A DNA stretch of 64,000 nt from Pleurostoma richardsiae. Its lineage: Eukaryota > Ascomycota > Sordariomycetes > Calosphaeriales > Pleurostomataceae. Of this stretch, positions 38,216 through 49,444 are shown one piece after another. Under the pieces are notes generated by a model. That model did not search any database. It saw only the letters and a program-made list of their open reading frames with translations, and was not told the origin of the DNA. The position numbers were made by a program, and so were the translations under genes. Every line of letters begins with the position of its first letter. Position 1 is the stretch's first letter. The stretch spans positions 62,001-126,000 of the forward strand of contig JANBVO010000055.1 in NCBI GenBank assembly GCA_030052745.1, given 5' to 3'.

Positions 38216-39223
38216 TTAGCCCGGGACGGAGTCAAGGGACGTGGAGGTGAGGGCCTCCGGTCCCTTCTGATGTTTGAGCTTTTCCTCAAACTTAGCGAAC
38301 TCCTGTAACGCGATCTCCTCTCCCTTGTCCATCACCTGAACGACTCCCTTCACCTCCTCAATCTGTGCTCTGGTTAGCAACAATCACCGGTGATGCAAGG
38401 GAAGGAGAGGGGTTGAGCCTACATAATGCATCAGCATGCCCTCGATGCCGTTCTTCAGCGTCACAGTGCTCGAGTCGCACGTCCGGCAAGCGCCTCGTAG
38501 CTTGAGATGGACCATGCCGTTCTCGAAGCCCCGATATTCGATGTCCCCACCGTCCTCCTGGATAGCCGGGCGGATTCGCGTCTCCAAGAGCTCCTTGATC
38601 ATGCCGACCACTTCGCTGTCGTTTTCATTGTAGCTCAGGCTGTCCTCCTCGGCCGTCTCCTGGCCGTGCTCGCCATCCTTCTTCTCCTGCACGTTGACAA
38701 TCTTCTGGCCGGACGTGACCGCCTCGGTGATGAGCGCAAACACCTCCGGGCGGATATGCGCCCAGTTGGCATCTGGCGCCTTGCTCACGGTGATGAAGTC
38801 CTGCCCGTAGAATACCGAAGTCACCCCGTCGATGGCCATTAACTGCGCCGCCAGCGGCGAGGGATACGGGGGGGCGATGGTCGACCGCGGGTTCAGGTAC
38901 TCGATGAAGGGCGTCGAGACCTCCGGCGGGAGGATTTGATGGTTCGGGAGGAACTTGAGCGCGTCAGGGTTCGGCGTGCTCTCTGTCTGTATAAAGATCG
39001 TCCGCCTGCCGCGGCCTGCTGACCCAGGGAGCGTCGACCATGATTGGTACGCGGGCTGCAGCCGTGGCCGCGGTCCGGCACCGAGGGCGGGCGGCCGAGA
39101 GCTGCTGTGGGCTTGCCTTCTGGCGACTTCGCAGGCGAACACTCGAGAGGAGGTGGCCGTCGCGAGTGGCCTCGTGCGTGATAGTACCGCCCCAGATGGG
39201 CGAAAGAGCTTCGTTGGAGGCAT
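38216..39223 (-). CDS. nfu1: Mitochondrial iron-sulfur cluster carrier Nfu1
   Basis: Exons 38423-39223 and 38216-38362 (minus strand), about 315 residues. The Arg/Ser/Ala-rich first 75 residues fit a mitochondrial targeting peptide. The Nfu N-terminal domain starts at RTIFIQTESTPNPDALKF (about 74). The C-terminal NifU domain carries the cluster-binding CRTC motif (Cys 246 and 249) within GACRTCDSSTVTLK and continues after the intron as IEEVKGVVQVMDK to EFAKFEEKLK. Nfu1 passes [4Fe-4S] clusters to client enzymes such as lipoate synthase and aconitase-class proteins. The intron uses GTAGGC and AGCACAG at phase 0; reading through it would replace the conserved end with a short unrelated tail. 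The gene is divergent from HIT1. A 7-codon uORF lies just upstream. Confidence 0.93.
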
Positions 39224-39225
39224 GT

Positions 39226-39249
39226 TTATGAAGACTGCAGATTTCTCAT
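39226..39249 (-). promoter_or_regulatory. Short uORF (7 codons) before NFU1
   Basis: On the minus strand ATG-AGA-AAT-CTG-CAG-TCT-TCA-TAA ends two bases before the NFU1 start codon. If the transcript starts upstream of it, ribosomes would have to skip or reinitiate over a two-base gap. The leader extent is unknown, so function is inferred. Confidence 0.4.
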
Positions 39250-39632
39250 AGCAATGCCAAAGAGGAATGCTTGATTGTTCTGAGATTTCGATGTCGAAGT
39301 TGAGGCTGCCGAGATTTGCCGCTGCTTACAAAATGAGAATTAAACTGCAGGACACTGGCCGATCGCGCATTTTGCGTCATTGTTTGTCAGCTGTCAAGCA
39401 GCAGCCCGCTATCTTATCGGATTCGGAGCTGCAAAATTTCACTGGACGAGCTGCTCGGAGCAAAGTCCATCATCAGCGAATTGAAGAAGCTTCGCCATTG
39501 AGCTTTATGTCAGCACCGACATCATTTGCTTGACTCTCAAGCGTGATTGGTGCCGCGGCGACTTCATCCCACAGTCACACGCTCGCACAAATTGCTTTTT
39601 CTTCTCGCTCGCCCGAAGCGCGCAGTTTCCTT
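39250..39632. promoter_or_regulatory. Shared divergent promoter of NFU1 and HIT1
   Basis: Roughly 0.4 kb separates the two start codons, which face away from each other. No other gene fits. TATA-like elements were not obvious. Confidence 0.5.
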
Positions 39633-40563
39633 ATGGAGGACGACGCGCCGGACGTGACGTCGCTCCTCGAGCGCAGTCTCGAGGGCGCTGTGGGAGTTGA
39701 GGCGGCAGAACAGCCAGCGGAGGACAGTATCGCTCCCGGAGCCAGCGACGACAAGATGGGCAGTACAGATGTTTTAGAGCCAAATATCGAAACCACTACT
39801 GAGGCCGCAACTGAGGCCACAGCCGCAGACGGCTCACCCGTCGAAGCACCAAAAGCCGAGTCGAAGACGCAGACCTGCGGCATCTGCGGAGAACAGCCGG
39901 GCAAGTACAAATGCCCCCGGTGCCGTATGCCATAGTGTGTATTCCTCTTTTGTCTCTTACCCCTTTCATTCAATAGCGGCCTTCTCCCATACCCAGGAAT
40001 TGGCTGACGGTTGCGACAGCTGTTCCGTAGCCTGCTCCCGAATCCATCGCGACAACCACCCACCCGATCCTCCCGCGACGGAGAACAACCCCGCGGCGCC
40101 GCAGCAAACCCCGACCGCCGCCGCTCCCTCATCGAAGGATCGCCACCCATTCAGCGTCCTCGACGACTCCCCCGAATTGCGCTATCTCTTCAAGAAGTAC
40201 CCCAACCTCCCCTCCGCGCTTGCCCGTGTTCACGCCGCGACCCTGCCTCCCAGCTCCGAGCAGCAGCAGCCGCCGGCGGGCGGGCTGCCCTGGAGCCTGC
40301 AGCAGACGGCGGCGTACCGTAAGAAACAGCAGGCCTGGACGCACGACGTGGGGCTGCGGCGCGGCAAGGACGCGCTCAGGAGGGCGAGGACGGACCCCGG
40401 AGAGGACGGCGAGGCGGTCAGGGAGTACTGCGAGCTGGTGCTGCACCTACTGGGCAGGCAGGCGGACGAGCGGAGCGGAGACGTGACGGCAGTCGTGAGG
40501 CGGGAGGTGAATGAGGAGGATGTCAGGCTCATTGAGAAGCTGATGGAGGCGGAGGGTGCGTAG
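39633..40563 (+). CDS. hit1: HIT-type zinc-finger protein, Hit1/ZNHIT3-like
   Basis: Exons 39633-39934 and 40020-40563, about 281 residues. After an acidic first 80 residues comes a HIT zinc finger: CGICGEQPGKYKCPRC, then YCSVACSRIHRDNH. The Tyr of YCS is split by the intron (TA/C), whose donor is GTGTGT and whose acceptor follows GGCTGAC...GCGACAG. Next is LRYLFKKYPNLPSALARVHAATL, a region shared with Hit1/ZNHIT3, then a C-terminal helical domain. Yeast Hit1 works with Rsa1 and Snu13 in assembling box C/D snoRNPs in the nucleus. Yeast Hit1 has 164 residues, so this protein has extra N- and C-terminal segments. The first in-frame ATG is used. Other HIT-finger paralogues (Bcd1) are less likely given the LFKKYP region. 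Confidence 0.85.
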
Positions 40564-40781
40564 GAAACTCTCGCGGAGAAAGCTACGAGGAGAGTTGAAA
40601 AGAGAGTGTGAGAAAAAGAGCATGCGCGGTGGACAGCATCTTCAATGGTCAGCGGAGTGCGGACGCAACCTTTCTCTTCAGCGTTTATTGCGGAGAGACG
40701 CGGCTCTCTGTCGCTACATCGACATCATAAATCATGGCTAAGGTATATCTCATGCCTCCGTTATCTCATGCCCCGACAATG

Positions 40782-41990
40782 CTAACGCTTGAACCTAGAA
40801 AAGAAACTCGATTTGGGGGACCTGAGGGGCTCCGACGCGTCCCGCTCGCTAGGCGCCGTCGCATCCTTCTCGTCGCGCCCATGCCTCGTCATGCTCCCCA
40901 GCCTGCCCCTCAGTGTCCAGATAGAATCAGCCCGCTTCAGCAGTGGGCTCACCACGGACTTCTGCCTCGCCTCATCGCTCTGCTTTGCCTCGTCGCTCTG
41001 CGTCCAGTCCACGCGCACGTGTTCCTGGGGATCCAGCGCCTCCAGCTCGTCAATGTCCTCGAGCTCCAGCGCGGCGAAGGAGTGCCGCACGCCGCTCTCG
41101 CCTTCGACGATGTCGCCAGTGCTGCTCCGCCTCGCCGCCTTGATCGCGGGGTCGCCCAGCAGCTGCGCGAACTCGCCCGCGAACGTGTGGCGGAGGCTCT
41201 CCTGTTCCCGCTCCTCTCGCTCCCGCTCCCGCGCCCGCTCCTCCTCCGCGTCGGCCGCCTCCTCCAGGATGGCGGTGCGCTGGAACTGGTTGCGCTCGTG
41301 CAGCCGCTCGCTCTTGCTCTGCGCCCGCCGGAGGGCCTTCATCTGCCCACTGGGCGGCAAGTGGCCCGTCGTCTTCTCATCCGCCAGCGTCTTGTCGCCT
41401 TGCAGATGAAAGCGCAGCGCGGGTTGGGACAGCTTGTGGACCAGGTTGCTGCTCGGGTCGCGCATACCGACGGCCGTGGTCGTCCGCGTGAACTGCGCTG
41501 CTGCTACCTTGGGGACGTAGCAGTTGGCCGCTTGGCCGGACTTCTTGGAAGCCTTGGACGTCTTTGAGCGCAGGCTCGACTCGGAGGCCTTGCGCTGGAG
41601 TAGCGACTTGGCAAGCTTCCCGGATATTGCTTTCCTTGGTTCCGGCTGCGCGTCTTTCCGTTTTGAGGACGCGCCCCTCGCTGAGTCCCTAGCGCTGGTC
41701 ACAGCTTTGCTTGTTGGTCTGGCATCGGACGGCGCTAGTGCTGCCGCCGACGAGCCTTCGTCCGCAGCGTTGGCAGCCTCCTTCGCCTTCCGCTCGGTCT
41801 CCGCTCGCACTGCTCGTCTCCTCTCCGACTGCGCTCTCTGGTCGGCCAAGACAAGGTACAGCCGGCGGGACAGCTCGTTGGGATCAAAGGCCTCGGGAAC
41901 AGCTGAAGGCTGGCTCTTCGACTTGAGTGCTTTTGACGGCCGCGGGACTGCGGCTGTCTTCTGCATGACGCTCATGTTGTTGTAGATCAT
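40782..41990 (-). CDS. Unknown basic coiled-coil protein
   Basis: A single minus-strand exon of about 402 residues starting MIYNNMSVMQKTAAV. The open frame runs upstream but has no earlier ATG. It is rich in Lys, Arg, Ser and Ala. Residues 165-230 include the fairly ordered YVPKVAAAQFTRTT and LVHKLSQPALRFHLQGDK. An Arg/Glu coiled-coil helix (about 235-285, EEERAREREREEREQ) follows, then HTFAGEFAQLLGDPAI. The end SSFFSRFKR is basic. No enzymatic or DNA-binding domain was recognised. A 5' exon may exist, as an acceptor-like TTCCACAG lies a few codons upstream of the chosen ATG. It converges on HIT1, with about 220 bases between stops. Confidence 0.7.
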   Translation of the reverse strand: MIYNNMSVMQKTAAVPRPSKALKSKSQPSAVPEAFDPNELSRRLYLVLADQRAQSERRRAVRAETERKAKEAANAADEGSSAAALAPSDARPTSKAVTSARDSARGASSKRKDAQPEPRKAISGKLAKSLLQRKASESSLRSKTSKASKKSGQAANCYVPKVAAAQFTRTTTAVGMRDPSSNLVHKLSQPALRFHLQGDKTLADEKTTGHLPPSGQMKALRRAQSKSERLHERNQFQRTAILEEAADAEEERAREREREEREQESLRHTFAGEFAQLLGDPAIKAARRSSTGDIVEGESGVRHSFAALELEDIDELEALDPQEHVRVDWTQSDEAKQSDEARQKSVVSPLLKRADSIWTLRGRLGSMTRHGRDEKDATAPSERDASEPLRSPKSSFFSRFKR

Positions 41991-44900
41991 AACGTGCGGC
42001 TTGGGCGAAGCTGTGGAAGGAAAATCGCAATAGAATTGAGTCGCCCACAAGTGGCTCGGAGCCAAAACTCCTTTCTTGTGAGGGGGATGATGTTGTCAAC
42101 TCGGTGGTATGCTCGAATGACTGTCCATACAGGCTTGAAAGTAGAGTGAGGAAATATAATGCGCGTTATAGTTGCGTCGTATACTTCCGACAGCCAACAA
42201 CTTGCTGGGGGGTGGCAACGGAGCTGTTTGTGTCGTTTCAAACTAGGGAAACAGAAGAAGAGAGAAAGGACAGCGCAGTATGTCCTCGGGACAGACGAAA
42301 GCAAGAAATAGAGTAATAAAGGTAAAAATGGTCTGGGGTATTTGAAGCCCAGAACTCCCTCGGTAGTGTCAAAGTGTTTAGCTTGGCGGGGACGGGTTGT
42401 GGAGGTGGCACGAGGGTCATGTCACCATCCTCACTCAGGAAAAGGGCGCTGCCGAACGGACTTGCAAAGCCAGGAACAGGGTCACGAATCGAAACGGTGC
42501 GTCGCCCAGATCCAGGCCCGCGAAAAAGGGCCTGTGTTGCAACTGCTCGCGTGCCTTTTTGGGGCAAGGTCGTCCCTCTCTGGCCGGGCGTCTCCGCCCC
42601 GTGTGCTATGGCTGGTCAGGGGTTCGGGGGTCAGTTGACTGCTACTAAGACCGAATCGGTGCTGGACCCGGAGGGAGCTACAGTTGGTAGCGTTGGAGCG
42701 GTGGACAGACCGATGTGGGCGGCAATCAGGACACCCACGGGTTTCGGTACGGTAGCATCCCCTTCATCTTCGAGGCATTGTTTCCGCCAAATTGCTCTCG
42801 TCTCTTTTAACCGGCAGTGTGAGGGCAGTTCCTCACCGACGGCATGTAGCCGCCTCGTCTGCGAGCCGTGGCACAGAGTGCTCGGGAGGCGAAGACGTTG
42901 AGGGAGGCTGTCGGAGTGGCTTGTGGTAGTGGCTTCTATTCGACCAGCGCTGGGTGCAGAATGCAAGGGACCCCGGGAGTGACGTATCTGTATGTGCAGA
43001 AGGGGTCGGCCAGAAGCTCCGGTTTGATCTCGGACTGGTCTCAGTGGTCTGGGGTACGATCCTCTGTCGCACAACGCACAGAACATTGTCGCCGATCTTG
43101 CCCGGTTCTTGTTAAGCGCACAGCTGTTGGAAGCAGCAAACATTGAGCAAAGAGTCGCCGTGTACCTCGGTCCCTCGTGTCATTCGCAGGTGTTCGTGAC
43201 GGCCATCGAGCGGCGAGCGTAGAAGGGCACACCTAAGGGTCGGTAATTCCTGGAGTGGTACAGTGGGTGTAAATCCTGACTCGTCCGTTAAATTACCCTG
43301 GAAAAGACGGCCCAATCTGGCCGAAATCTTCTTTCCCCGCGGCCAGCAAGGGAAAGATCTGCTAGATCCGGGGTGCCCTTATTTTCCTCGGCCGAACTGG
43401 CCGTGATATCTACACCGCAATGCGACACATGATGCAGGCAGGACGTTGCAACTGCGCCGAGCCGGCTGAAGCAATTGAAACTCGTCGAGCCAAGAGCCTT
43501 CTTCCGGTGACCTTCGCTGTTCTCGGAGTTGCAAGCTGGAAGGTCGGGCCTCTACTCGCAGTATCAGCGGGTGGCTTAAGGCAGAGAGGGCTAGAGAGGG
43601 CGCCAATGACACAAGAGCGGCGCCTATCATCAACGGCCTTGACGCCGTGTCTTCTCTGCCGCAGAGCCGGAAGCTGCACTATTTGACACCTCCTGAGACA
43701 TTGTCTCGGCTGGGCTGTTCTCCCCCGGTGTCTCAGCTTATGGGCACCGGCTCGCTCAAGTGGGCATACGAGCGCGCTCATGGAGCAAGGAGGCCCCCTC
43801 GATGTGGTTTATTCGACCGCAAATTTCGTCGTGCAACGTGGGAAAGTGGACTGTAAAATGGTGGAACCTGATCCTGCATCACAGGTTCTCCTGAAGAAAG
43901 CAAGTTGAGAGCCTACATGTAGGTTATGGGTCATACCTCATAGCCCGTCGAGACCGGTGGGCACCGGGTCTTAGCCCTCCTCAGGTGCCGATAGTTCATG
44001 TATCCTCAGCTAGAGGGCACGTTTATTTCATGCAGCTGCTGCTTAGGATGGAGAAGCCAGCGCGTGCCGCCGGATAAGCTTGATGGGCTATTGTGCGCTA
44101 TCGAGCTGCTTCAGCTTTACGCGGAGGTCTAGGTCCCAACGAGATTGCGATGTTGACGGTGAGAAGCCGGTGAAGAGACGATGCCGAAGAGCCTGAGCTT
44201 AGATTACAGGAGCCCCGTGTAGATGTTAGTTTGGGTCGGAACCAATAGTGAACTCACGAGATGTCGTAGTCGAACAGACAGAGGACTCGAGGCTCGGATA
44301 TTTCCCTTTGACCGGGTGGGTAACGGCGGTTCACAGATCAGCAATCGTTCCCGCCTTCTCAGGCTGCATAGTGCAAAGCTCAGCAGTCCTGAAGCTGACA
44401 CTATCAACCCTGGTGGCGTCTATGCGGCCTCGAGAAGTCTCTAGCCGTCCGTACCCACTACCGGTTCAGACTCGGTACAGGACAGAGTAGCGTAGACCAT
44501 ACGGAGGCTGCCCGCAACCCTTAATCACACCATCAGCCGTGACAACTCGTGCTGCAGGTCTCAAGGCAAAGCCGTAATCTGTCGATGGCCGAGCCTGCTG
44601 ATGAAGAATGGCGCTCTTCTGGTCGACACTGACGAACCCGAGAGGAACCCTCATGAGGTTGGTTGCGCTCTAGAGGTATGATTGGCCTGCGTAACCCACG
44701 TGCTAGCAACTCGCTCGCTGATGGACGCGCTGGGAGCTGATGGAGTTATGCAAACAGTTCATCGCATACTTTGGCCCAAGGTACCGGATTGGACGTAAGG
44801 CAACGACTCCGACTGACCTGCCCGCCGGCCATCGGAGATCGCGACAAAGCGCATTGTATTTGACCCTCAAAGGACAACAGCTATTTAGCGACCGTTGATG

Positions 44901-45739
44901 ATAACTAGAGGTTAAGCTTCGGGAGAGCGAATCAGAGCTTCAAAGATCGGCAACTCAAGCATTGGAGAGCGTCTGCTTTGACGTGCCTTTGTTGCCCACC
45001 GCCGAATGGGAGTGCAGATGTCAAGAGCTTGGGCCCGCGCCGAGCGGCCCGTCAAATAATACGTTACGTGACCTGCGTAGTCCGTACCTTTTTTGTCTGT
45101 CTGTTGTGGACGCAGGTTGCTGGAAGTACAGACCGAGTACATAAAGCTTGCGCAACCCCCTTCTCGCCAAGCCGGTACTGATCGCTCTGCTTCCATCGTC
45201 ATGGCGTGTTGGCGACGCTGATGGAAAGACCCAAGTCTCTCTTCACCGCACCGAAAGCCGGTGACACTGGAGCACGGAAAGCCGTCTGCCCATACATACA
45301 GCTTCGGTCCCTGCAAGCCACCAGCAGCAAGCAACATCCCTCACCCCCGCGGACGCGCCAGCGCCAGCGCGAGTTTAAGAACCCAAACCCTGTCGACACC
45401 GCATCTCGCCTGCTGCTTGCTGCTTGGCACCAACACGCAGCTGCGAAACGCCGCCAATTGCGCAGACAGTCCACGGACCGTGCCTGAGAGCAGCAGGGAG
45501 TGGCTGTGGCTTGCAGTGCCGACACAACACCGACCTCCGCCATCGTGCCTACGTCTCCTATTCCAGCATAACTGACCCCACTCGCTTCTGTTCCTCCTCC
45601 TGAGCGGTAAGGCTGCCCGCTGTGCCGGCGATTCTCCTCGCATCTTCATTTCATCTGCCTCTGGTGCTTCTTGTATTCCGGGCCTTCTTCTGCCTACAAC
45701 ACAAGGGCATGGCCAGTTCACCTCCCGTCCTCTCCTCCC
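41991..45739. other. Intergenic region; right end is the RasGEF leader
   Basis: No gene can be supported; the longest frames (about 175 codons at 42,374-42,901 and 170 codons on the minus strand) lack recognisable domains. From about 45,290 to 45,739 the plus strand is C/T- and CA-rich with a drop in AT, consistent with promoter and leader of the RasGEF gene. Confidence 0.5.
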
Positions 45740-48700
45740 ATGGATCGCCCAATCGTCAGCGACTTGCGAGCTCACAACAATCCAGGCTTCTCCCCTCCTG
45801 CACCTACCCGACCGCCCCCACGCCGGAAGGGGTCCGAAGCCGATCCCCCTCACTACGCCGTGAACTACTCCGGCCCACGGCCCGTCCGCGCTGAACCCAA
45901 CAGCGCGCACAGCAACGTTCGAGACTCTTTCGTCTCCATCGTCGACGACCCCTTCTTCCTGCGCTACCAGCCTGGCAGTGGCTTTGAGGCTACCCCTGAT
46001 CCCGTAGTAGCTTCGCCGACCGACGAGTCTCCTCACCCCCGCGATGACCCCTTACATTGGCCGCCGCCGCGCCGAGAGTCTTTGACGCTGATGAGCCCGC
46101 GACCTTGGGTATGTTGTGCTCCCACGGATCTGCCTGCCGGTCACAATCTCAAGAGGATTATAGGAGAAGGACGACAAAAGGACCCTGGCTGACATAGTGC
46201 CATGAGTAGGAGGACACATACGAAGCATTGACGATGGAGACGATCAACATTGCCGTCATAGGCTCGGACGGAGTGGGGAAGTCGTCCTTCGTCCAACGAG
46301 CTCTGAGACTGACACGATCTCCCACATCGAATATCTCAACTGTCCGGATGGAGGTAGAAGGCGTCACCACCCTGGTTACCCTCATTGAGCTGGATCTGGC
46401 ATATTTCGACGTCAGCCCTGGCCAGCAGATCCACTGGCCGAAGCAGGTGAATGGGCACATGGTCCCGCGTGTCGATGGCGCCATGGTTCTTTACGATGTC
46501 ATGAACAAGGACAGCATAAGGGAGCTACCGCCCACACTGTGTGAGTTCCTCAATGGCCTCGCGGTCTGTGTCAATGGGTGCTGATAGAACAGCTGCTCTC
46601 GCGAACTCCGCTCTTCCTACGATCCTCGTGGCTACAAAGTGCGACAATCCGGAGAGCCTGAGGCAGATAGACACGGCGGGGATGGCTGCTGCCTTCCCGT
46701 CCTGCCTTGCTGACTTCAAGACGTCCTCAAATGTACCAGGGAGCACTCGCGAGTGTCTTCAGGTCATGCTCAGGGCCGCTGTGGCCAATAGGAGAGGAGG
46801 TAAGAGTAATACCATTGGCAAGGCACAAGGTGCCTGGATAGTTTTCCTCGATGGGATATCTTCAGCCGTCGAGCCTGCTGGAGAGCTCCTAGCTAGAACT
46901 TGACGTGTTAACATTGTGAAGTCATAGATAAGTCAGACGCGGCCGTCCAGCGTCGCCGAGCTGCGTCCACGGCGAACCTTGATGCTCCACAAGACCGTTA
47001 CGGTACCCGTCCGGAGAGCGAGCATAGCAGTAAACACAGCCGAGCTAGTTCTGACCTCTCTCTCATCCGAGGGTTCATGCAGCCGGACCCTAGTGAAGGT
47101 CATTACAGAGGACCAGCAAGGTCGCCGAGGCTTCCGTACGCAACTACAGGTGCCGCTCAATCGTCTCATCCTACTGACGACACCGTGTCGAGCATGCTTC
47201 GCACGCCAGGCGTACGAATCGATGCGGTTCCAGACACTTTTTTGGATGTGGATGAATCAGATGCAGAGTCGTACCGTCATTCAGACGACATTCCTATCCT
47301 GCAGCGGAACGACGAGGCATTTGTGGAGCGACCGGCGAAGGTAGCTGGCGTGACTTTCGATGAGTTGGTGGATAGGCTTCTCGCTCCCCGAATGTCAAGG
47401 GCTGACAACAATTTCGCCGACATCTTCCTGTGTCTCTACCGGAAGTTTGCAGCTCCTGGAGAGCTGTTCTCGGCAATACTGACTCGGCTGGACCGTGTCA
47501 AGGAAGACAAGACCGCCCACTATCTAATGAAGACTGCTACGCAGCTGCGGATCATCGAGGTGGTAGCGAAGTGGGTTGCGACATATCCCGGTGACTTCGC
47601 GAGGCCCACTACGAGGAGGAATTTGGAAGACTTGATCAAGCATCTCTCAACGGAGCCGATATTTTCAGCCGCGGCAAACCAGATGCGGAATCATCTGGAG
47701 AACAATGTGGTGGAGGATGACGATACAGACTGGGCGAAATCAGACAAGGAAGAGCAGCGCGGAAGTAATGCAACGGGAAGCGGCCTAACAGACAGCCCGA
47801 AGAGGGGCGGCGACCTCCACACAGCCCTGAGCTCACTCAGGCTCAACGAGAAGGAAGCAAACGAGCACTCGGGACGGCCATCTCAGGGCTCCGACCTCTC
47901 CCACCTCGAGCGCGTTAGTAGCAGCAACGGGGGGGCGTCGCAGTTCCAGTTCCACTCCTACGAGGACTACGAGCGCGAAGCGGCGACGATGGTCCCGCAG
48001 TCGACCCTGCCCCTGAACAAGTTCCGCTACCACATCTTCATAGACGCGGACCCGGACGACATCGCCGACGAGATCACGCGCATCGACTGGGTCATGTTCA
48101 GCTCCATCCGCATCCGCGACCTGGTGCGGCACGTCAGCCTCTCGGCGGAGGAGAAGGAGCGCTGTCGCAGCCTGCGCAACGTCAACCGCATGATCGCCCA
48201 CTTCAACCACGTCGCCAAGTGGGTCGCCAACATGGTTCTCATCCGCGACAAGGCTAAGCACCGTGCGCCGATACTCGAGAAGTTCATGAACATCGCCCTC
48301 AAGCTGCGGCAGCTCAACAACTACAACGGGCTGGCGGCCGTGCTGGCGGGCATCAACGGCGCGGCGGTGCACCGCCTCGCGCAGACGCGGGCGCTGGTCA
48401 GCCCGGAGGTCCAGAAGCGATTCGCCAGGCTCGTGCTGCTGATGGGCACGCAGAAGAGCCACTTCGCGTACCGGCTCGCGTGGGAGAACTCGCCGCTGCC
48501 GCGCATCCCCTTCATGCCGCTGCACCGGCGGGACCTGGTCTCCGCCGAGGAGGGCAGCAGGACGTTCGTAGGGCCCAACGGCGACAGGATCAACTGGAAG
48601 AAGTTCGAGGTGCTGGGTGAAGTGCTTCTGCCCATCATGAAGAGCCAGGGCACGCCGTATCCGAACCTGCACAAGCATGAGATGAGCAGGGAGCTCATCC

Positions 48701-48895
48701 TCGACTGCCGGATGGAGACCGACGAGGAGGTCTGTCTCTCTTTCCCCATTTTTATGAGTCCTCAGCCTGCCGTCTCTGACCCGCGGCTGACAATCTTACG
48801 TACAGAACATATACCAGCGGAGCTGTCAGGTAGAGCCCATGGCCGGCGGGCCGGCCGATCCGAGCAGGAAGAAGTTCCCCTGGCTGGCGAAGTAG
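45740..48895 (+). CDS. Ras guanine-nucleotide exchange factor with N-terminal Ras-like domain
   Basis: Five exons, 45740-46108, 46210-46540, 46593-46799, 46928-48729 and 48806-48895, give about 932 residues. After a Pro-rich N-terminus comes a small-GTPase-like domain with P-loop GSDGVGKS (141-148) and a TKCD base-recognition motif (248-251). Then follow a RasGEF N-terminal (REM) domain (FDELVDRLLAPRM to the LIKHLSTEPIF region) and a CDC25 catalytic domain with DEITRIDWVMFSSIRIRDLV, NRMIAHFNHVAKWVANMVL and KLRQLNNYNGLAAVLAGING. It should load a Ras-type GTPase with GTP at membranes. Splices are GTATGT, GTGAGT, GTAAGA and the weaker GTCTGT. The TAG at 48893-48895 ends the frame after KKFPWLAK, but the same frame continues as protein-like sequence to 49006. 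Confidence 0.9.
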
Positions 48896-49006
48896 GTACG
48901 CGCCCCCTGGGAGGAGCTTGTGGACCTCGCCGGCGACTACAGCAAGGACAAGTCGCTTGTTCTGTACGAGGAGATATACGGGAAGTGGGGATCCGCGGCA
49001 GGTTAG
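48896..49006 (+). other. Protein-like in-frame continuation after the RasGEF stop
   Basis: The next 36 codons in the same frame begin VRAPWEELVDLAGDYSKDKS and end KWGSAAG before TAG at 49004-49006. They have the look of a conserved helical tail. They could be reached by stop-codon read-through or by removing 48830-48895 (66 nt, GTAGAG...AAGTAG), which keeps the frame and deletes the stop. Alternatively this is a former C-terminus, or the TAG is a sequence error. Confidence 0.5.
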
Positions 49007-49444
49007 GATGTCGCGAGACTCAGCGTGAACCCAGTTCCTGTGCTTTTTCTCGTGCTTGAAGCCACTGGACGGACGCAGTGGATGGAGAGGCACGGCGGAC
49101 CTCGATCATATTTTGTCATAACTGGAGAGGGCGACTACGACTACTATATAGATACCGGCGAAAGCCACACAGAACTCGCAGCGAGACTCCTCTTTGTTTT
49201 TGGGATGTTCGAGGCGAAACTGGATAGCATCTGGACTTGATCGACGAGGGGTATATCAGTAAGGGGGTCCGAGCTGATTTGAGATGGAGGGAGGATGGAA
49301 CTCTGAACGGCCTAGCTGGTTTGAATACTGGGAACAAATAGAATCAGTCATGACGCGTATAGGGGTATCTCTACCTGTCTACCGTTGCAAGAACAGGAAT
49401 TGAAGAGACAAGAACAAGAGAAAAAAAAGGGTCATTGAAACGCA

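Noticed and set aside
40734-41567. 277-codon plus-strand frame over the unknown basic coiled-coil gene
   Set aside because: Leu/Arg/Ala-rich antisense shadow of a GC-rich exon; the minus-strand frame is longer, starts with ATG and has coiled-coil structure.
42631-43143. 170-codon minus-strand frame
   Set aside because: No domain and no start context or introns to support it; composition matches the surrounding spacer.
47833-48678. 281-codon minus-strand frame inside the RasGEF gene
   Set aside because: It is the shadow of the GC-rich catalytic-domain coding exon on the opposite strand, where the family match is clear.
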